A stretch of DNA of 64,000 nt from positions 310,001 to 374,000 of the forward strand of contig NZ_JBITDV010000010.1 of assembly GCF_044454545.1 (NCBI RefSeq), in the 5' to 3' direction. The translations under genes and the position numbers were made by a program. Below, piece by piece: positions 37,001-44,741 of this stretch. Position 1 is the stretch's first letter. Every line of letters starts with the position of its first letter. Source of the stretch: Cryptosporangium sp044454545. Its GTDB lineage: Bacteria; Actinomycetota; Actinomycetes; Mycobacteriales; Cryptosporangiaceae. The notes under the pieces were generated by a model. That model ran no database searches. It saw only the letters and a list, made by a program, of their open reading frames with translations, and was not told the origin of the DNA.

Positions 37001-37165
37001 GGCAACGCCCTGAACGGCCGCTGAAATCGTCAGCGCGGCCGCGAGAACGGACCGTGCTTCCGGTATGACGAACCACCCGACGAGCAGGGCGACGGTCACG
37101 AGCAGTCCCGTGGCCGAGATCACCCGGGCCTGCGCGCTGCTCAATGTCGGCCCGAGCCGGCTCAA
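34058..37165 (-). CDS. Membrane-anchored STAND/NB-ARC-like ATPase with helical repeats (second copy)
   Basis: A 1035-residue signal-transduction NTPase. Two N-terminal membrane helices (about 15-35 and 39-58), then an NB-ARC-like module with Walker A GPAGIGKT (132-139), Walker B LLIVLDAAHN (Asp216), a TSR sensor segment and GLPIA-like GRLPIAIKAVGD, a winged-helix region, then TPR-like repeats to about 880. The C-terminal 110 residues are a beta domain (SVTLRFAIHAEWNS). The start is a TTG overlapping the preceding stop (TTGA). It sits between a paralogous ATPase and the CHAT protease, all coupled. Likely a threshold sensor that oligomerises on ligand binding; the trigger is unknown. Confidence 0.83.
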   Translation of the reverse strand: MSRLGPTLSSAQARVISATGLLVTVALLVGWFVIPEARSVLAAALTISAAVQGVADVALHRSGTRRLPSLRETEARYPSIGRDVSLAMVSRLLRRHRAFVGRETELDDLVQRYEELRQPGGFTGALVLTIHGPAGIGKTMVANELARKLWERSGGRYQGPLAANLNNGGSARSEAETLRGFLTDLGYPGPMPDSAAERVELFRTLSASRRLLIVLDAAHNSDQVRRLLPTSEDCTVIVTSRTNLGPALGVQSFHLGLPSQDDALAILRSVSQTSEGVDEEHAMSIVEACGRLPIAIKAVGDRILQQDETVVDLARRLEKPIERPEILELHTVRGRGVGERIGTQFERLTPIEQQALGLLTLVPSSTFLPWALLPLYDDGKKWPVPDGPEEARKRLDPRNDLGAKSYLDLENIVVGLADAQLLDVIGRDPVTDLERFGFHPLVRAVVHGRFAESPRNTVAARQIAVHQLGKAYLEAVDQILVALDPTYEARKVPLPVEWIPQPSALPESLARIPEGWIRSDYRNLLLAFAAAWETDRWEICWRLAARLGECTPSDVSADEVALMFDRAHVAATRIASAEHDQVGSGGLELDSRVSSHTRTSEAALLLAEGSYLVGRGDHAGAERKLLAAAASANQRRSMRPAATAEDGAEALPYQMEALAHLRLAQSYLRHGAYADASAELEHAGEGAGYVSDRRLMALVATVRAVVNLHRFPDRPAGPPELPPDTWYGDELWFWSELLEAAGEQPDAANSRLEKLAGEMAGDAGRLLLLHRQRAALWLSAARDSRNPRAAFAALRASIAAAQLCEATSDHAGAIRDRVVNLEALLLLDEIEEAKAEEGRVAALVEQAATNRLYRWSPEYAAARFGHALLAQSSGGDASRAFTDAWKIYRSHGDLVRAHVSWHASGLTEMPETGEGDAAERRIRIWTEDVAPVFRSGQETTILFQIGEAEWGEKFHGGTAYLTVVVSVDNGTVTPVAQRVRLDARAPSDRLRFAVTPAFAGSVTLRFAIHAEWNSALLQEHTVEGTVVVGQREAMR

Positions 37166-39579
37166 AACTCGACTCGGCTCTCGACGGCCAGCAGTGCCGC
37201 CGCTCGCCGCGAGAGCGGGCCGCCCTCCTGTAGCGCCACACCAAAACTCTGTTTTCGGACGTCGGCGGCACGGCGCGCGTCCCCGAGCTCTTGGAAGACC
37301 CGCCGGGCGATTTTGAGCAGCGCCAGGGCCTGCTCCCGATTCTCCTCGGTTTCCTTCACCGGGCGGTTCACGCCGCCAGTAGTCAATGCACGTGCCATCT
37401 GCGCTGAAGCGAACGCCTCCAGCCAGGCGTCGTCACAGTTCTGCAGTGTCTCGACCGCCTCTTCGAGTACCGCTGCCGCTCTTGCGGGCCGCGGGGGTTC
37501 GGATCGCAGCATCGAACGGCCGATGAGAAGCCGACAGTGCGCTGTCCCGTACCGGTGACGGATCGTCGTGAACCGCTGAATTGCCGTCTGGCTGTGGTGG
37601 AGGACCGCACTGTGATCGACGGGCTTTCTCCGTCGGACCGCCTCCGCGTAGAAGGACCACGCCATCTGGTGCGCGCACCAGGCCGACCAGAGGGGCGAGT
37701 CGAGTTGCCGGTCAGCGAGCACGCCTCCCAATTCGGCGCGGGCCCGGTCGTAGTGTCCACGCCGGAAATGGAGAAAGCTACCTGCCCAGGCCAGTTGCGC
37801 GGTCAGTACGGGCGGCTGCTCGACGGCCGCCCGCCGGGCCTCGGCGAGCAGAGCTTCGGCGCGATCCTGATGGCCGGCCAGCGCATGCGCGATGACCGCT
37901 TCGCGCAGCACCAGAATGCGTTCCGGTGAACCGCAGCCGCTCACGAGGTCGCGGGCCTCTTCGAGGACGGCAACCGCCAGCGGGTGCTGCCGGAGGCGCC
38001 AATGCAGGCGACCGCGGATGCGGAGGGTTCGGGCTCGCAGTAAGTCGGCACCGGCACCGGATCGGGATCCGACCTCGACCGTGCCGAGCAGATCGAAAGC
38101 GTCACGGAAGGCACCGACCTCGGCGCGGAGGTCTGCCATCGCAGCAGTCGCCATCAACTCGGCCGAGACCATGGGGCTCTCCGGTTCACGAGCGAGCCGG
38201 ACACTGTCTCGTGCGTGCCGCACCGCGCGGGAGAGTCGCCCGGAATCGAGCGCGCGATATACGTCGGCGTCACGATTCGCCCAGTCGACCGCCTCGTGCC
38301 GAGCAGCCTCCGCAGCCTTGAGGCGGGCCATCCGGCGTGAGATCTCCGCTTCCGGGATCACGAATCTCGACTGCTGCCGGACGTACTTGTAGACACGATC
38401 CAACAGCCGCAGATCAGGAACTCCGGTCGCGTCCAGGCTGCGTTGCTCGGCCAGCCGCGAGTCCACGAGCCGATCGGTCAAACGCCATGCCACCTGTTCG
38501 TCGGTCAGGCCGAGTAGCGCCTGGATCATCCATGGCGCGAACTTCCGATTCGACCGCAGTCCGAGCGACAGTGCCGCGTCGCGCTCCTGAGGCGTCAGCA
38601 ACGCGAAGCTGATCCCGAGCACTTTCTGGTGAGTCGTGTCGTCCGGGTTCCCGGCGACCTCGCGCAGCTGGGCGAGGTCCAAACGCGCTTTGGGCCTGCT
38701 GGCCAGCGCGACGCCGGTGAGTTGAAGCGCGAGCGGGCTGCCACTGGCGGTTCGAATGAGCAGGCTGGTCGTCTCTTCGTCCGCGGCGAGGCGGTCCTCA
38801 CCGAGAAACTGCGCGAGAAGTTGCCGCGCCGTGCGGTTGTCGAGGCCGCGCAATTGGAGGTTGAGGACGTCGGAATCCTCCTCCCACGCATCCACCGAGG
38901 TCACGATGCTGAGGCAGCACGGGTGCGCCGGCAACAGTTGTCGCGCCCACTTTTCGTCCGGGGCGTCGTCCAGGACGATGAGCAAGGGCCCCCTCTCGTC
39001 CAACGACGCTTCGGCCGCGGCCCGGTAACGCGACGCGATGTCGGTGCCGGCTCCGGAAGCCTCGTCCAGCCCGACGAGCGCTTCGAGGAAACCCTCCTGG
39101 ATCCGCTGCAGTTCGGTGGTTCTGGAATCGTGTCCGGAATCCGGGTCGTAGCGACCGTACAAGCGCCCGCCGGTGAATTCGGAACCGGCGGCGTGGGCGG
39201 CCGAGAGCGCCAGCGCCGTACGTCCGATGCCTGACGGCCCACTCACGACTGCGATGCGTTCCTTACTCGGGTCCTGCAAATGAAGAAACGCGGCCAGACG
39301 TTGGGACTCGGCGACGCGACCAGCGAGCGCAGTCGGCGGTGGTGGCAGATTGGATGGTGCCAGCCCCGCCAGCCCGGCCAGCCCGGGCAGGGATCGTGAG
39401 GCGGCGCGGCGACGCAGAACCGGCCGGATCAGCAGCGACAACGGCCAGGCCAGCACATATCCGGTGAGCACCGCCACGGCTGGCGTCCAGGACCAGCTGT
39501 CCATGGACGCGCCGACTAATACAGCAATGAGGATCGACAGCAAGAGCACAGCACGTGCCCGGTGTGTTCGCCTGATCAC
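37162..39579 (-). CDS. Membrane-anchored STAND/NB-ARC-like ATPase with helical repeats (first copy)
   Basis: An 805-residue protein from GTG 39579, which has AGGGGG five nt upstream; the frame continues to 39873 but that part is Arg/Ser-rich and lies upstream of this strong ribosome site. Two membrane helices (11-24 and 33-53), then a P-loop GPSGIGRT (114-121) in which the usual Lys is Arg120, Walker B LLIVLDDAPDEK (Asp204-205), a GSPLALQLTG segment, winged helix and TPR-like repeats to the end. Same architecture as the next gene without its C-terminal beta domain. The Lys-to-Arg change may weaken hydrolysis. First gene of the four-gene coupled operon. Confidence 0.82.
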   Translation of the reverse strand: MIRRTHRARAVLLLSILIAVLVGASMDSWSWTPAVAVLTGYVLAWPLSLLIRPVLRRRAASRSLPGLAGLAGLAPSNLPPPPTALAGRVAESQRLAAFLHLQDPSKERIAVVSGPSGIGRTALALSAAHAAGSEFTGGRLYGRYDPDSGHDSRTTELQRIQEGFLEALVGLDEASGAGTDIASRYRAAAEASLDERGPLLIVLDDAPDEKWARQLLPAHPCCLSIVTSVDAWEEDSDVLNLQLRGLDNRTARQLLAQFLGEDRLAADEETTSLLIRTASGSPLALQLTGVALASRPKARLDLAQLREVAGNPDDTTHQKVLGISFALLTPQERDAALSLGLRSNRKFAPWMIQALLGLTDEQVAWRLTDRLVDSRLAEQRSLDATGVPDLRLLDRVYKYVRQQSRFVIPEAEISRRMARLKAAEAARHEAVDWANRDADVYRALDSGRLSRAVRHARDSVRLAREPESPMVSAELMATAAMADLRAEVGAFRDAFDLLGTVEVGSRSGAGADLLRARTLRIRGRLHWRLRQHPLAVAVLEEARDLVSGCGSPERILVLREAVIAHALAGHQDRAEALLAEARRAAVEQPPVLTAQLAWAGSFLHFRRGHYDRARAELGGVLADRQLDSPLWSAWCAHQMAWSFYAEAVRRRKPVDHSAVLHHSQTAIQRFTTIRHRYGTAHCRLLIGRSMLRSEPPRPARAAAVLEEAVETLQNCDDAWLEAFASAQMARALTTGGVNRPVKETEENREQALALLKIARRVFQELGDARRAADVRKQSFGVALQEGGPLSRRAAALLAVESRVEF

Positions 39580-39675
39580 GGCAACCCCCTTACCGCGGTC
39601 CGCCCGATGAGTTCCTACCCGTGAGACGGCTGCCGCCCCCAGCCTGCTCAAGAGTCCGGCCTCGCCGGTTTCCCT

Positions 39676-39681
39676 AGAGTA
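39676..39681 (-). promoter_or_regulatory. Candidate -10 element of the STAND-CHAT operon
   Basis: Read on the minus strand, TACTCT (39681 to 39676) fits TANNNT in an A/T-richer patch, about 95 nt before the GTG of the first ATPase. No good -35 is visible. CCGGC-GAG-GCCGG in the implied leader could form a small hairpin. Confidence 0.3.
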
Positions 39682-39754
39682 TGCGTCACCGCGACAATGA
39701 GTGAGGACCGCACAGAGGCCACTGAAAATCTTCAACCGGCCGGACAGAGCAGCC

Positions 39755-41938
39755 TTACGCGACGGAGTCGGTGCGGAAAACGGTGAGGTGCGCGAACGCC
39801 TCAGCCGAAAGCGAAGGACCCAACGATGCGAGCGTGGCTCCGCAGTCGCGGAGCCGGGTTCGGGACTCGACACCGCTGACCACCGCCCGCAGCCCTAACG
39901 TCTGGGCCAGGTCGATGACCGCCCGGGTCAGCGTAGGGTCGACCGTCAGAGAGTGGTGCAGGGTGAGCGTCCGGATCGGTAGCGCGCGCAGGGCCGGTAA
40001 CTCGATCGGCCCGGCGCCGAAGTCGGCCACGCCCAGTCGGACGCCGAGGGCCGCGAGCCCGTGAAGCGGACGCTCGAGCGTCGCGCCATCAGCGACGAGC
40101 GCGGACTCGGGCACCGCGAGCTCGATCGCGTCCGGACTCAGACCATCCAGACAGGACGCGACCGCGCTGACGACCGACGGGTCAGCGACGCACGCCGCAC
40201 CCACCGGAATGGTCACCGTCACGCCCGGCCATCGGGAAGCATCGGCGCAGACCGCAGCAAGGATCCGGCGGTCAAGCGCCGAGAGCAGGCCGACCGCGAC
40301 CGCCGCGTCCTCGAATTCGAAGCGTTCAAGTGGACCTCGGCTGCGGTGACACCAGCGCACGACCGCCTCGGCACCGACGACCCGCTCGGACGCCAATTCA
40401 ACGAGGGGGCGATAGCTGAGCTCGAACTCGTCCCGGTCGATAGCGTCACGGAACTCCTCCTCGAGCCGGAACCGTTCGAGCGCACGATCGGCGAGTTCCC
40501 GATCGGCCACCCGGTACCTGTTCTTCCCCTCGGATTTCGCCCGATACAGAGCCAGGTCCGCATCCCGAAGCACCGAATCGGCCGATACGCCCGGCCGGGC
40601 CGTCGCAACACCGACGCTCACCCGCAGGCCGACCGTCGCCTCGCCCAGCGTTACCGGCCTCGCGACGCGATCGAGGATCGTCGAGGCGATGTCCCGGGGA
40701 TCGACGCCGCTGGGGAGCAGGACCGCGAACTCGTCGCCACCCATCCGGGCGACCGTGTCGCCGTTGCCGACCGACGACCGCAGACGCCGTGCGACGGTCA
40801 CCAGCAGCTGATCCCCGGCCGCGTGGCCGCGCGTGTCGTTCACGGCCTTGAAGGCGTCCAGGTCGATCAGCAGCACCGACGGTGTGCCGCTCAAGGCCGA
40901 CTCGAGCTTCTCCGCGAACAGCGCGCGGTTCGCCAGGCCGGTGAGCGGGTCGTGGAACGCCTGGTAGGCGAGCTGCGCCCGTTGGCGCGTCAGTTCGTCG
41001 GCCAGCCGCGCGTTGCGCTTGAGCGACACGAACTGCCGGGTCAGCACCGACACCGCCAGCACGAACAACATGCCGACCAGCACCAGGTTGATCTGCCGCA
41101 CCAGCAGCTGGTGCACTCCGGCGATCGCCGCCAGCGCGAGCAGCACCAGGTACGGCAGTGCCTGCGCGAGCGTCGACGGGTACTCCCACGGCGCCCGCCG
41201 GACGAACGTCGGCAGCGGCAGCAGAGCCGCGCGTCCGATCAGCGCGGTGCCGAGGAACAGCGCTCCCCCGGCCGCGATCTCCGGTGCCGGGCTGCCGGCC
41301 AGCGCCGCGAACCCGGCCGCCACCGCCCCGCAGGCCAGCAGCGCGATCCCGCCCGCGAACGATCCCAGTGACGTCGGTCCGTTCGGGCTGCGGCCGAAGA
41401 AGATGGGCACCGCCGCCGAGAGCAGCACCAGCAGTGACCCGGACAGCGTGATCAGCGCCAGGGCACCCGGAGCGTTGACGTCGACCCGCGGATCCACCCC
41501 GAACAGCGCGGCCCAGGCCAGCGACGCCAGCGACAGCCCCACCGCGATCCCGTCGAGCACCATCCGCGTCGTCGAGGAACGGGTCAGCCGAAATCCCGGC
41601 ACGACCAGGAGCGGGATCACCGCGCAGGCGAGCCCGGCCTGGGCGAGCGCCGCGAGTACGCACATCCGCACCTCGAGGCTCGCCCCGAGCAGCAGCCCGA
41701 TCTCGTTGCCGGCCAGCGCGAGCGCCCACAGCCCCAGCGCCGCCACGCTCAGCATCCGCCAGCGTCGCTGTGCGCCGGTCAGCTCGCGGGCGCGCCGGAG
41801 GAAGTGGAACATCGCCCAGGCCGTGACGGACAGTAATCCGACGCTCTCGACGTGCCGTGCTCCGTGGGGCAGCACCACGAGCGCGGCCTGAAAGGCCACG
41901 CTGAGGACCAACGTCCCGGTGAGCCAGCCCCGTTGCAT
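39755..41938 (-). CDS. Membrane GGDEF protein with degenerate EAL domain, copy 3
   Basis: A 727-residue paralogue of copies 1 and 2 with an N-terminal multi-helix membrane region and an intact GGDEF (RMGGDEFAV), but GNGD replaces the RxxD I-site. The EAL domain has lost its catalytic set: EAV for EAL, IPVGA for the Asn motif, VADFGAG for DDFGTG, LTLHHSL for LKIDRSF and VSGVES for AEGVE. It is therefore probably a cyclase only, or uses the EAL fold to bind or scaffold. ATG 41938 has GGAAGAG just upstream; the frame opens at a GTG at 41977. It lies immediately upstream of the CHAT operon on the same strand. Confidence 0.9.
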   Translation of the reverse strand: MQRGWLTGTLVLSVAFQAALVVLPHGARHVESVGLLSVTAWAMFHFLRRARELTGAQRRWRMLSVAALGLWALALAGNEIGLLLGASLEVRMCVLAALAQAGLACAVIPLLVVPGFRLTRSSTTRMVLDGIAVGLSLASLAWAALFGVDPRVDVNAPGALALITLSGSLLVLLSAAVPIFFGRSPNGPTSLGSFAGGIALLACGAVAAGFAALAGSPAPEIAAGGALFLGTALIGRAALLPLPTFVRRAPWEYPSTLAQALPYLVLLALAAIAGVHQLLVRQINLVLVGMLFVLAVSVLTRQFVSLKRNARLADELTRQRAQLAYQAFHDPLTGLANRALFAEKLESALSGTPSVLLIDLDAFKAVNDTRGHAAGDQLLVTVARRLRSSVGNGDTVARMGGDEFAVLLPSGVDPRDIASTILDRVARPVTLGEATVGLRVSVGVATARPGVSADSVLRDADLALYRAKSEGKNRYRVADRELADRALERFRLEEEFRDAIDRDEFELSYRPLVELASERVVGAEAVVRWCHRSRGPLERFEFEDAAVAVGLLSALDRRILAAVCADASRWPGVTVTIPVGAACVADPSVVSAVASCLDGLSPDAIELAVPESALVADGATLERPLHGLAALGVRLGVADFGAGPIELPALRALPIRTLTLHHSLTVDPTLTRAVIDLAQTLGLRAVVSGVESRTRLRDCGATLASLGPSLSAEAFAHLTVFRTDSVA

Positions 41939-42101
41939 CGCTCTTCCGCCCTCCGCGCGCCCGCCCGGCGTTTGCACGCCGGTCGATTGCGCCTGATGAC
42001 AGCTGAAGGGCGACTGTAGGACTCAGCGGACCCGAGAAACACCCCGTTCACGGATGTATGCAGGGGCATGGCCCGGTTAGCCACCGGGTTTGATCGTTCA
42101 C

Positions 42102-42117
42102 TGTGACGCACATCGCA
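42102..42117. promoter_or_regulatory. Candidate cAMP-Crp binding site
   Basis: TGTGA-CGCACA-TCGCA differs by one base from the Crp consensus TGTGA-N6-TCACA used by actinobacterial Crp proteins. It lies about 165 nt upstream of GGDEF copy 3. The Crp protein and adenylate cyclase encoded at 12325-16361 make such a link plausible. Confidence 0.35.
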
Positions 42118-42161
42118 GCTGCGCTCGGGCCGCTGGCGACCCTTCGGGAGGGCGGCGTCGA

Positions 42162-42190
42162 CACCGGGGGCGCGGAGCGCCACCCCGGTG
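42162..42190 (-). terminator. Hairpin terminator downstream of the cupin gene
   Basis: CACCGGGG at 42162-42169 pairs perfectly with CCCCGGTG at 42183-42190, and an inner GCGC-GGA-GCGC stem closes the structure. It begins 69 nt after the cupin stop. No T tract. Confidence 0.55.
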
Positions 42191-42258
42191 CCTGCGGCTC
42201 TGACGTCGGCCCGCCGGTCGTCCGAAGGAAGAAGTAAGGCTCCGGTCGGCGACGGAGA

Positions 42259-42651
42259 TCAGGACGACGGGGGTTCGTCCTTGCCTGCCTCCTCGAGGCG
42301 GTCGGCCTCTTCCTTGGTCTTGTGGACGGCGCCCTCGGCGTGGTCCGGCGGGCCGTAGATCGTGTAGAGGACGAGCGGGTTCGGGCCGGTGTTGACGAAG
42401 TTGTGCTTCCGCCCGGCCGGGACGACGACCAGGTCGCCGGCGGCGATCTTGCGCGTCTGGCCGGAGACCCTGGCCTCACCGACGCCGCTGACGAACGTGA
42501 GGATCTGGTCGGTGTCCTCGTGGACCTCCTCGCCGATCTCCCCGTTCGGCGGGATCGTCATGATGACGAGCTGGGTGTGGTCACCCGTCCAGAGGACTCG
42601 ACGGAAGTCGGGGCTCTTTTCGGCTTCGGTGGCGATCGTGAAGTGCTCCAT
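42259..42651 (-). CDS. Small cupin-domain protein
   Basis: A 130-residue single cupin. First motif region GEIGEEVHEDTDQILTFVSG carries the ligand-type His and Gln, and the second is PAGRKHNFVNTG with the second ligand His. This variant (HxxxxQ in place of HxHxxxE) is common in mannose-6-phosphate-isomerase-like cupins. A Lys/Glu-rich tail follows. Divergent from the aldehyde dehydrogenase gene with 125 nt between starts. Role unknown: metal-binding, possibly a dioxygenase, isomerase or sensor. Confidence 0.82.
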   Translation of the reverse strand: MEHFTIATEAEKSPDFRRVLWTGDHTQLVIMTIPPNGEIGEEVHEDTDQILTFVSGVGEARVSGQTRKIAAGDLVVVPAGRKHNFVNTGPNPLVLYTIYGPPDHAEGAVHKTKEEADRLEEAGKDEPPSS

Positions 42652-42776
42652 GCCGCGCTGACTTCCCCGCGGAGCCCCGGCTTACACCGGCCGTCCGTCC
42701 AGCGGAAACCGGTCTGGACTTTCCCTCGTTGGCCGGTGTGACATGCGGCAACCGACGTCGAAGGAGTTGTACGGAC

Positions 42777-44237
42777 ATGGGTCTACTGGACAGTGCGGTC
42801 TGGGACGGCAAGATTTACCTCGACGGCTGGACCGACGGCGGTGCGGACCCGGCCCCGGTGGTCGAGCCGGCCACCGGCAAGGAGCTGGGCGTACTCGGGC
42901 GGGCCTCGGTCGACGACGTCCGGCGGGCCGCCGCACGTGCCGCCGAGGCGCAGAAGGAGTGGGCGGCGCGGCCGTACACCGAGCGGGCTGCCGTGCTGCG
43001 GAAAGCCGGTGACCTGTTCGTGCAGCACGCCGACGAGATCTCCGGCTGGCTGGTCCGGGAGGGCGGCGCGATTCCCGGCCGGGCCGGGTTCGAGATCGAA
43101 ACCGCAGCTCAGGAGTGCTACGAAGCGGCCGCGCTGGCCTCGGCACCCTACGGCGAGGTGCTGCGCTCCTCGATGCCGCGGTTCAGCATGGCCCGGCAGC
43201 TGCCGGTGGGTGTGGTGGGCGTGATCGCGCCGTTCAACGTGCCGGTGATCCTGGCGATCCGGGCGATCGCGCCGGCGCTCGCGCTCGGTAACGCGGTCGT
43301 GTTCAAGCCCGATCCGCGCACGGCGGTGTGCGGTGGCGTCTCGATCGTCCGGGTGCTCGAAGAAGCCGGGCTGCCGAGCGGTGTGCTCTCGCTGCTGCCG
43401 GGCGGGGTCGACGTCGGTGAGGCCGTGATCTCCGACCCACTGACCAGGGTGATCGCGTTCACCGGCTCGACCAGGGCCGGGCGTCGCATCGGCGAGCTGG
43501 CCGGGAAGCACCTCAAGCGCGCCCACCTGGAGCTGGGCGGCAACTCGGCGATGATCGTGCTGGACGACGTCGACCCGGTCGAGGTCGTGTCGGCGGCGGC
43601 CTGGGGATCGTTCTTCAACCAGGGCCAGGTCTGCATGACCACCGGCCGGCACCTGGTCGCGGCCGGCATCGCCGACGACTACATCGCGGCGCTGGCCGAG
43701 CGTGCGGACCACCTGCCGGTCGGCGACCCGGCGACCGAGCAGGTCGCGCTCGGCCCGATCATCGACGCCCGGCAGCGTGACAACATCCACGCCCGGGTCA
43801 CCGCGAGCGTCGAGCAGGGCGCGCGGCTGGCGGCGGGTGGCACGTACGAGGGGCTGTTCTACCGGCCGACGGTGCTGGCCGACATCCCGACCACCGCGCC
43901 GGGCTGGGCCGAGGAGATCTTCGGGCCGGTGGCGCCGGTCCGCCGGTTCTCGACGATCGACGAGGCGATCGCGCTGGCCGCGGACTCCGAGTACGGGCTG
44001 TCGCTGGGCATCATGACCCGCGACGTCGCGAAGGCGCTGGAGATCGCGGCCGAGATCCCGTCCGGGGCCGTGCACATCAACGACCAGACCGTGAACGACG
44101 AGGCCACGATTCCGTTCGGCGGGGTCGGCGCGTCCGGCACCGGCTCGCGGCACGGCGGCGGGCGGGCGAACCTCGAGGCGTTCACCGAGACGCAGTGGGT
44201 GACGCTCCGGTCGACCCCGGCGCAGTACCCGTTCTGA
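42777..44237 (+). CDS. Aldehyde dehydrogenase, benzaldehyde/vanillin type
   Basis: A 486-residue NAD(P)-dependent aldehyde dehydrogenase. The catalytic Cys is at about residue 286 in FFNQGQVCMTTGRHLV and the general base Glu in LELGGNSAMIVLDD. The FFNQGQ phrase and the absence of N-terminal targeting resemble benzaldehyde, vanillin and salicylaldehyde dehydrogenases. Start ATG 42777 with AAGGAG at 42761-42766. It oxidises an aldehyde to an acid in the cytosol; an aromatic aldehyde is the best guess. Divergent from the cupin gene; the following sequence in the same frame is a sigma-factor remnant. Confidence 0.9.
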   Translation: MGLLDSAVWDGKIYLDGWTDGGADPAPVVEPATGKELGVLGRASVDDVRRAAARAAEAQKEWAARPYTERAAVLRKAGDLFVQHADEISGWLVREGGAIPGRAGFEIETAAQECYEAAALASAPYGEVLRSSMPRFSMARQLPVGVVGVIAPFNVPVILAIRAIAPALALGNAVVFKPDPRTAVCGGVSIVRVLEEAGLPSGVLSLLPGGVDVGEAVISDPLTRVIAFTGSTRAGRRIGELAGKHLKRAHLELGGNSAMIVLDDVDPVEVVSAAAWGSFFNQGQVCMTTGRHLVAAGIADDYIAALAERADHLPVGDPATEQVALGPIIDARQRDNIHARVTASVEQGARLAAGGTYEGLFYRPTVLADIPTTAPGWAEEIFGPVAPVRRFSTIDEAIALAADSEYGLSLGIMTRDVAKALEIAAEIPSGAVHINDQTVNDEATIPFGGVGASGTGSRHGGGRANLEAFTETQWVTLRSTPAQYPF

Positions 44238-44706
44238 GTTCTCCGTCGGCACGCGACCCGGGACCTGCCGCCCGCCGAGCGCGAGGCGCTGGTGCTCTGC
44301 GTCTGGTCCGGCGTCTCGTACGCCGACGCGGCGGCAGTGCTGGGCATCACCGAGGCGAGTGTCCGGTCCCGGGTCAGCCGGGCCGGAGCACACCTCTCCC
44401 GGGACGCCACCGGTCTGGACGTGCTGTTCTACGGACCGGGAGGTCACCTGCGGTGCGGTTACCGCGCGGACTCGCCGGTCGTCCGGGTCGGCGAGAGCGG
44501 TTCGCTGCCGCCGACCTGGCTGGGAATGCCGGTGAACTACGACGGCGGCGACTCGGGCAACCGGATTCGTGAAGTACTACGGCCGGGTAGCGCCGTACGT
44601 CACCCGGGTACGGCTCGACGTGGGCGGGAAGTCGGCCATCGCTCCGGTGGTGAACGTGGTCGACGCGCCGCGGGGGAAATGCGCCGGGGCGATCCGCTGG
44701 AGATAG
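44238..44706 (+). pseudogene. Remnant of an ECF sigma factor gene, truncated and frameshifted
   Basis: Directly after the dehydrogenase stop and in the same frame, residues RDLPPAEREALVLCVWSGVS and ADAAAVLGITEASVRSRVSR are an unmistakable ECF sigma region 4, but region 2 and a start codon are missing. The frame continues into GGHLRCGYRADSPVV and SLPPTWLGMPVNYDGG, then coding sense appears to jump near 44560 to the next frame (FVKYYGRVAPYVTRVRLDVG, stop 44704-44706). I read this as a decayed gene with a deletion and a frameshift. A short intact gene starting at about 44290 is a less likely alternative. Confidence 0.65.
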
Positions 44707-44741
44707 CTACTGCCGAGTAAGGATTGTGGCAGGGTGGCCGC

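Larger units (their letters stand above)
41939..42258. other. Intergenic region between cupin and GGDEF copy 3
   Basis: About 320 nt without a gene. It carries a Crp-like palindrome (42102-42117), a strong hairpin (42162-42190) and a weaker CCCGGT-TAGCC-ACCGGG stem (42072-42088). The promoter of GGDEF copy 3 should lie here; I cannot place a convincing -10. Confidence 0.6.

Noticed and set aside
39580..39873. Upstream extension of the first STAND ATPase to 39873
   Set aside because: The GTG at 39579 has a strong AGGGGG ribosome site followed directly by a membrane helix; the extension is Arg/Ser-rich and would cover the promoter region.
27050..41938. Insertion sequence or integrase explaining the CHAT cassette
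   Set aside because: No transposase, integrase, tRNA gene or clear terminal inverted repeats were seen in 27050-41938.
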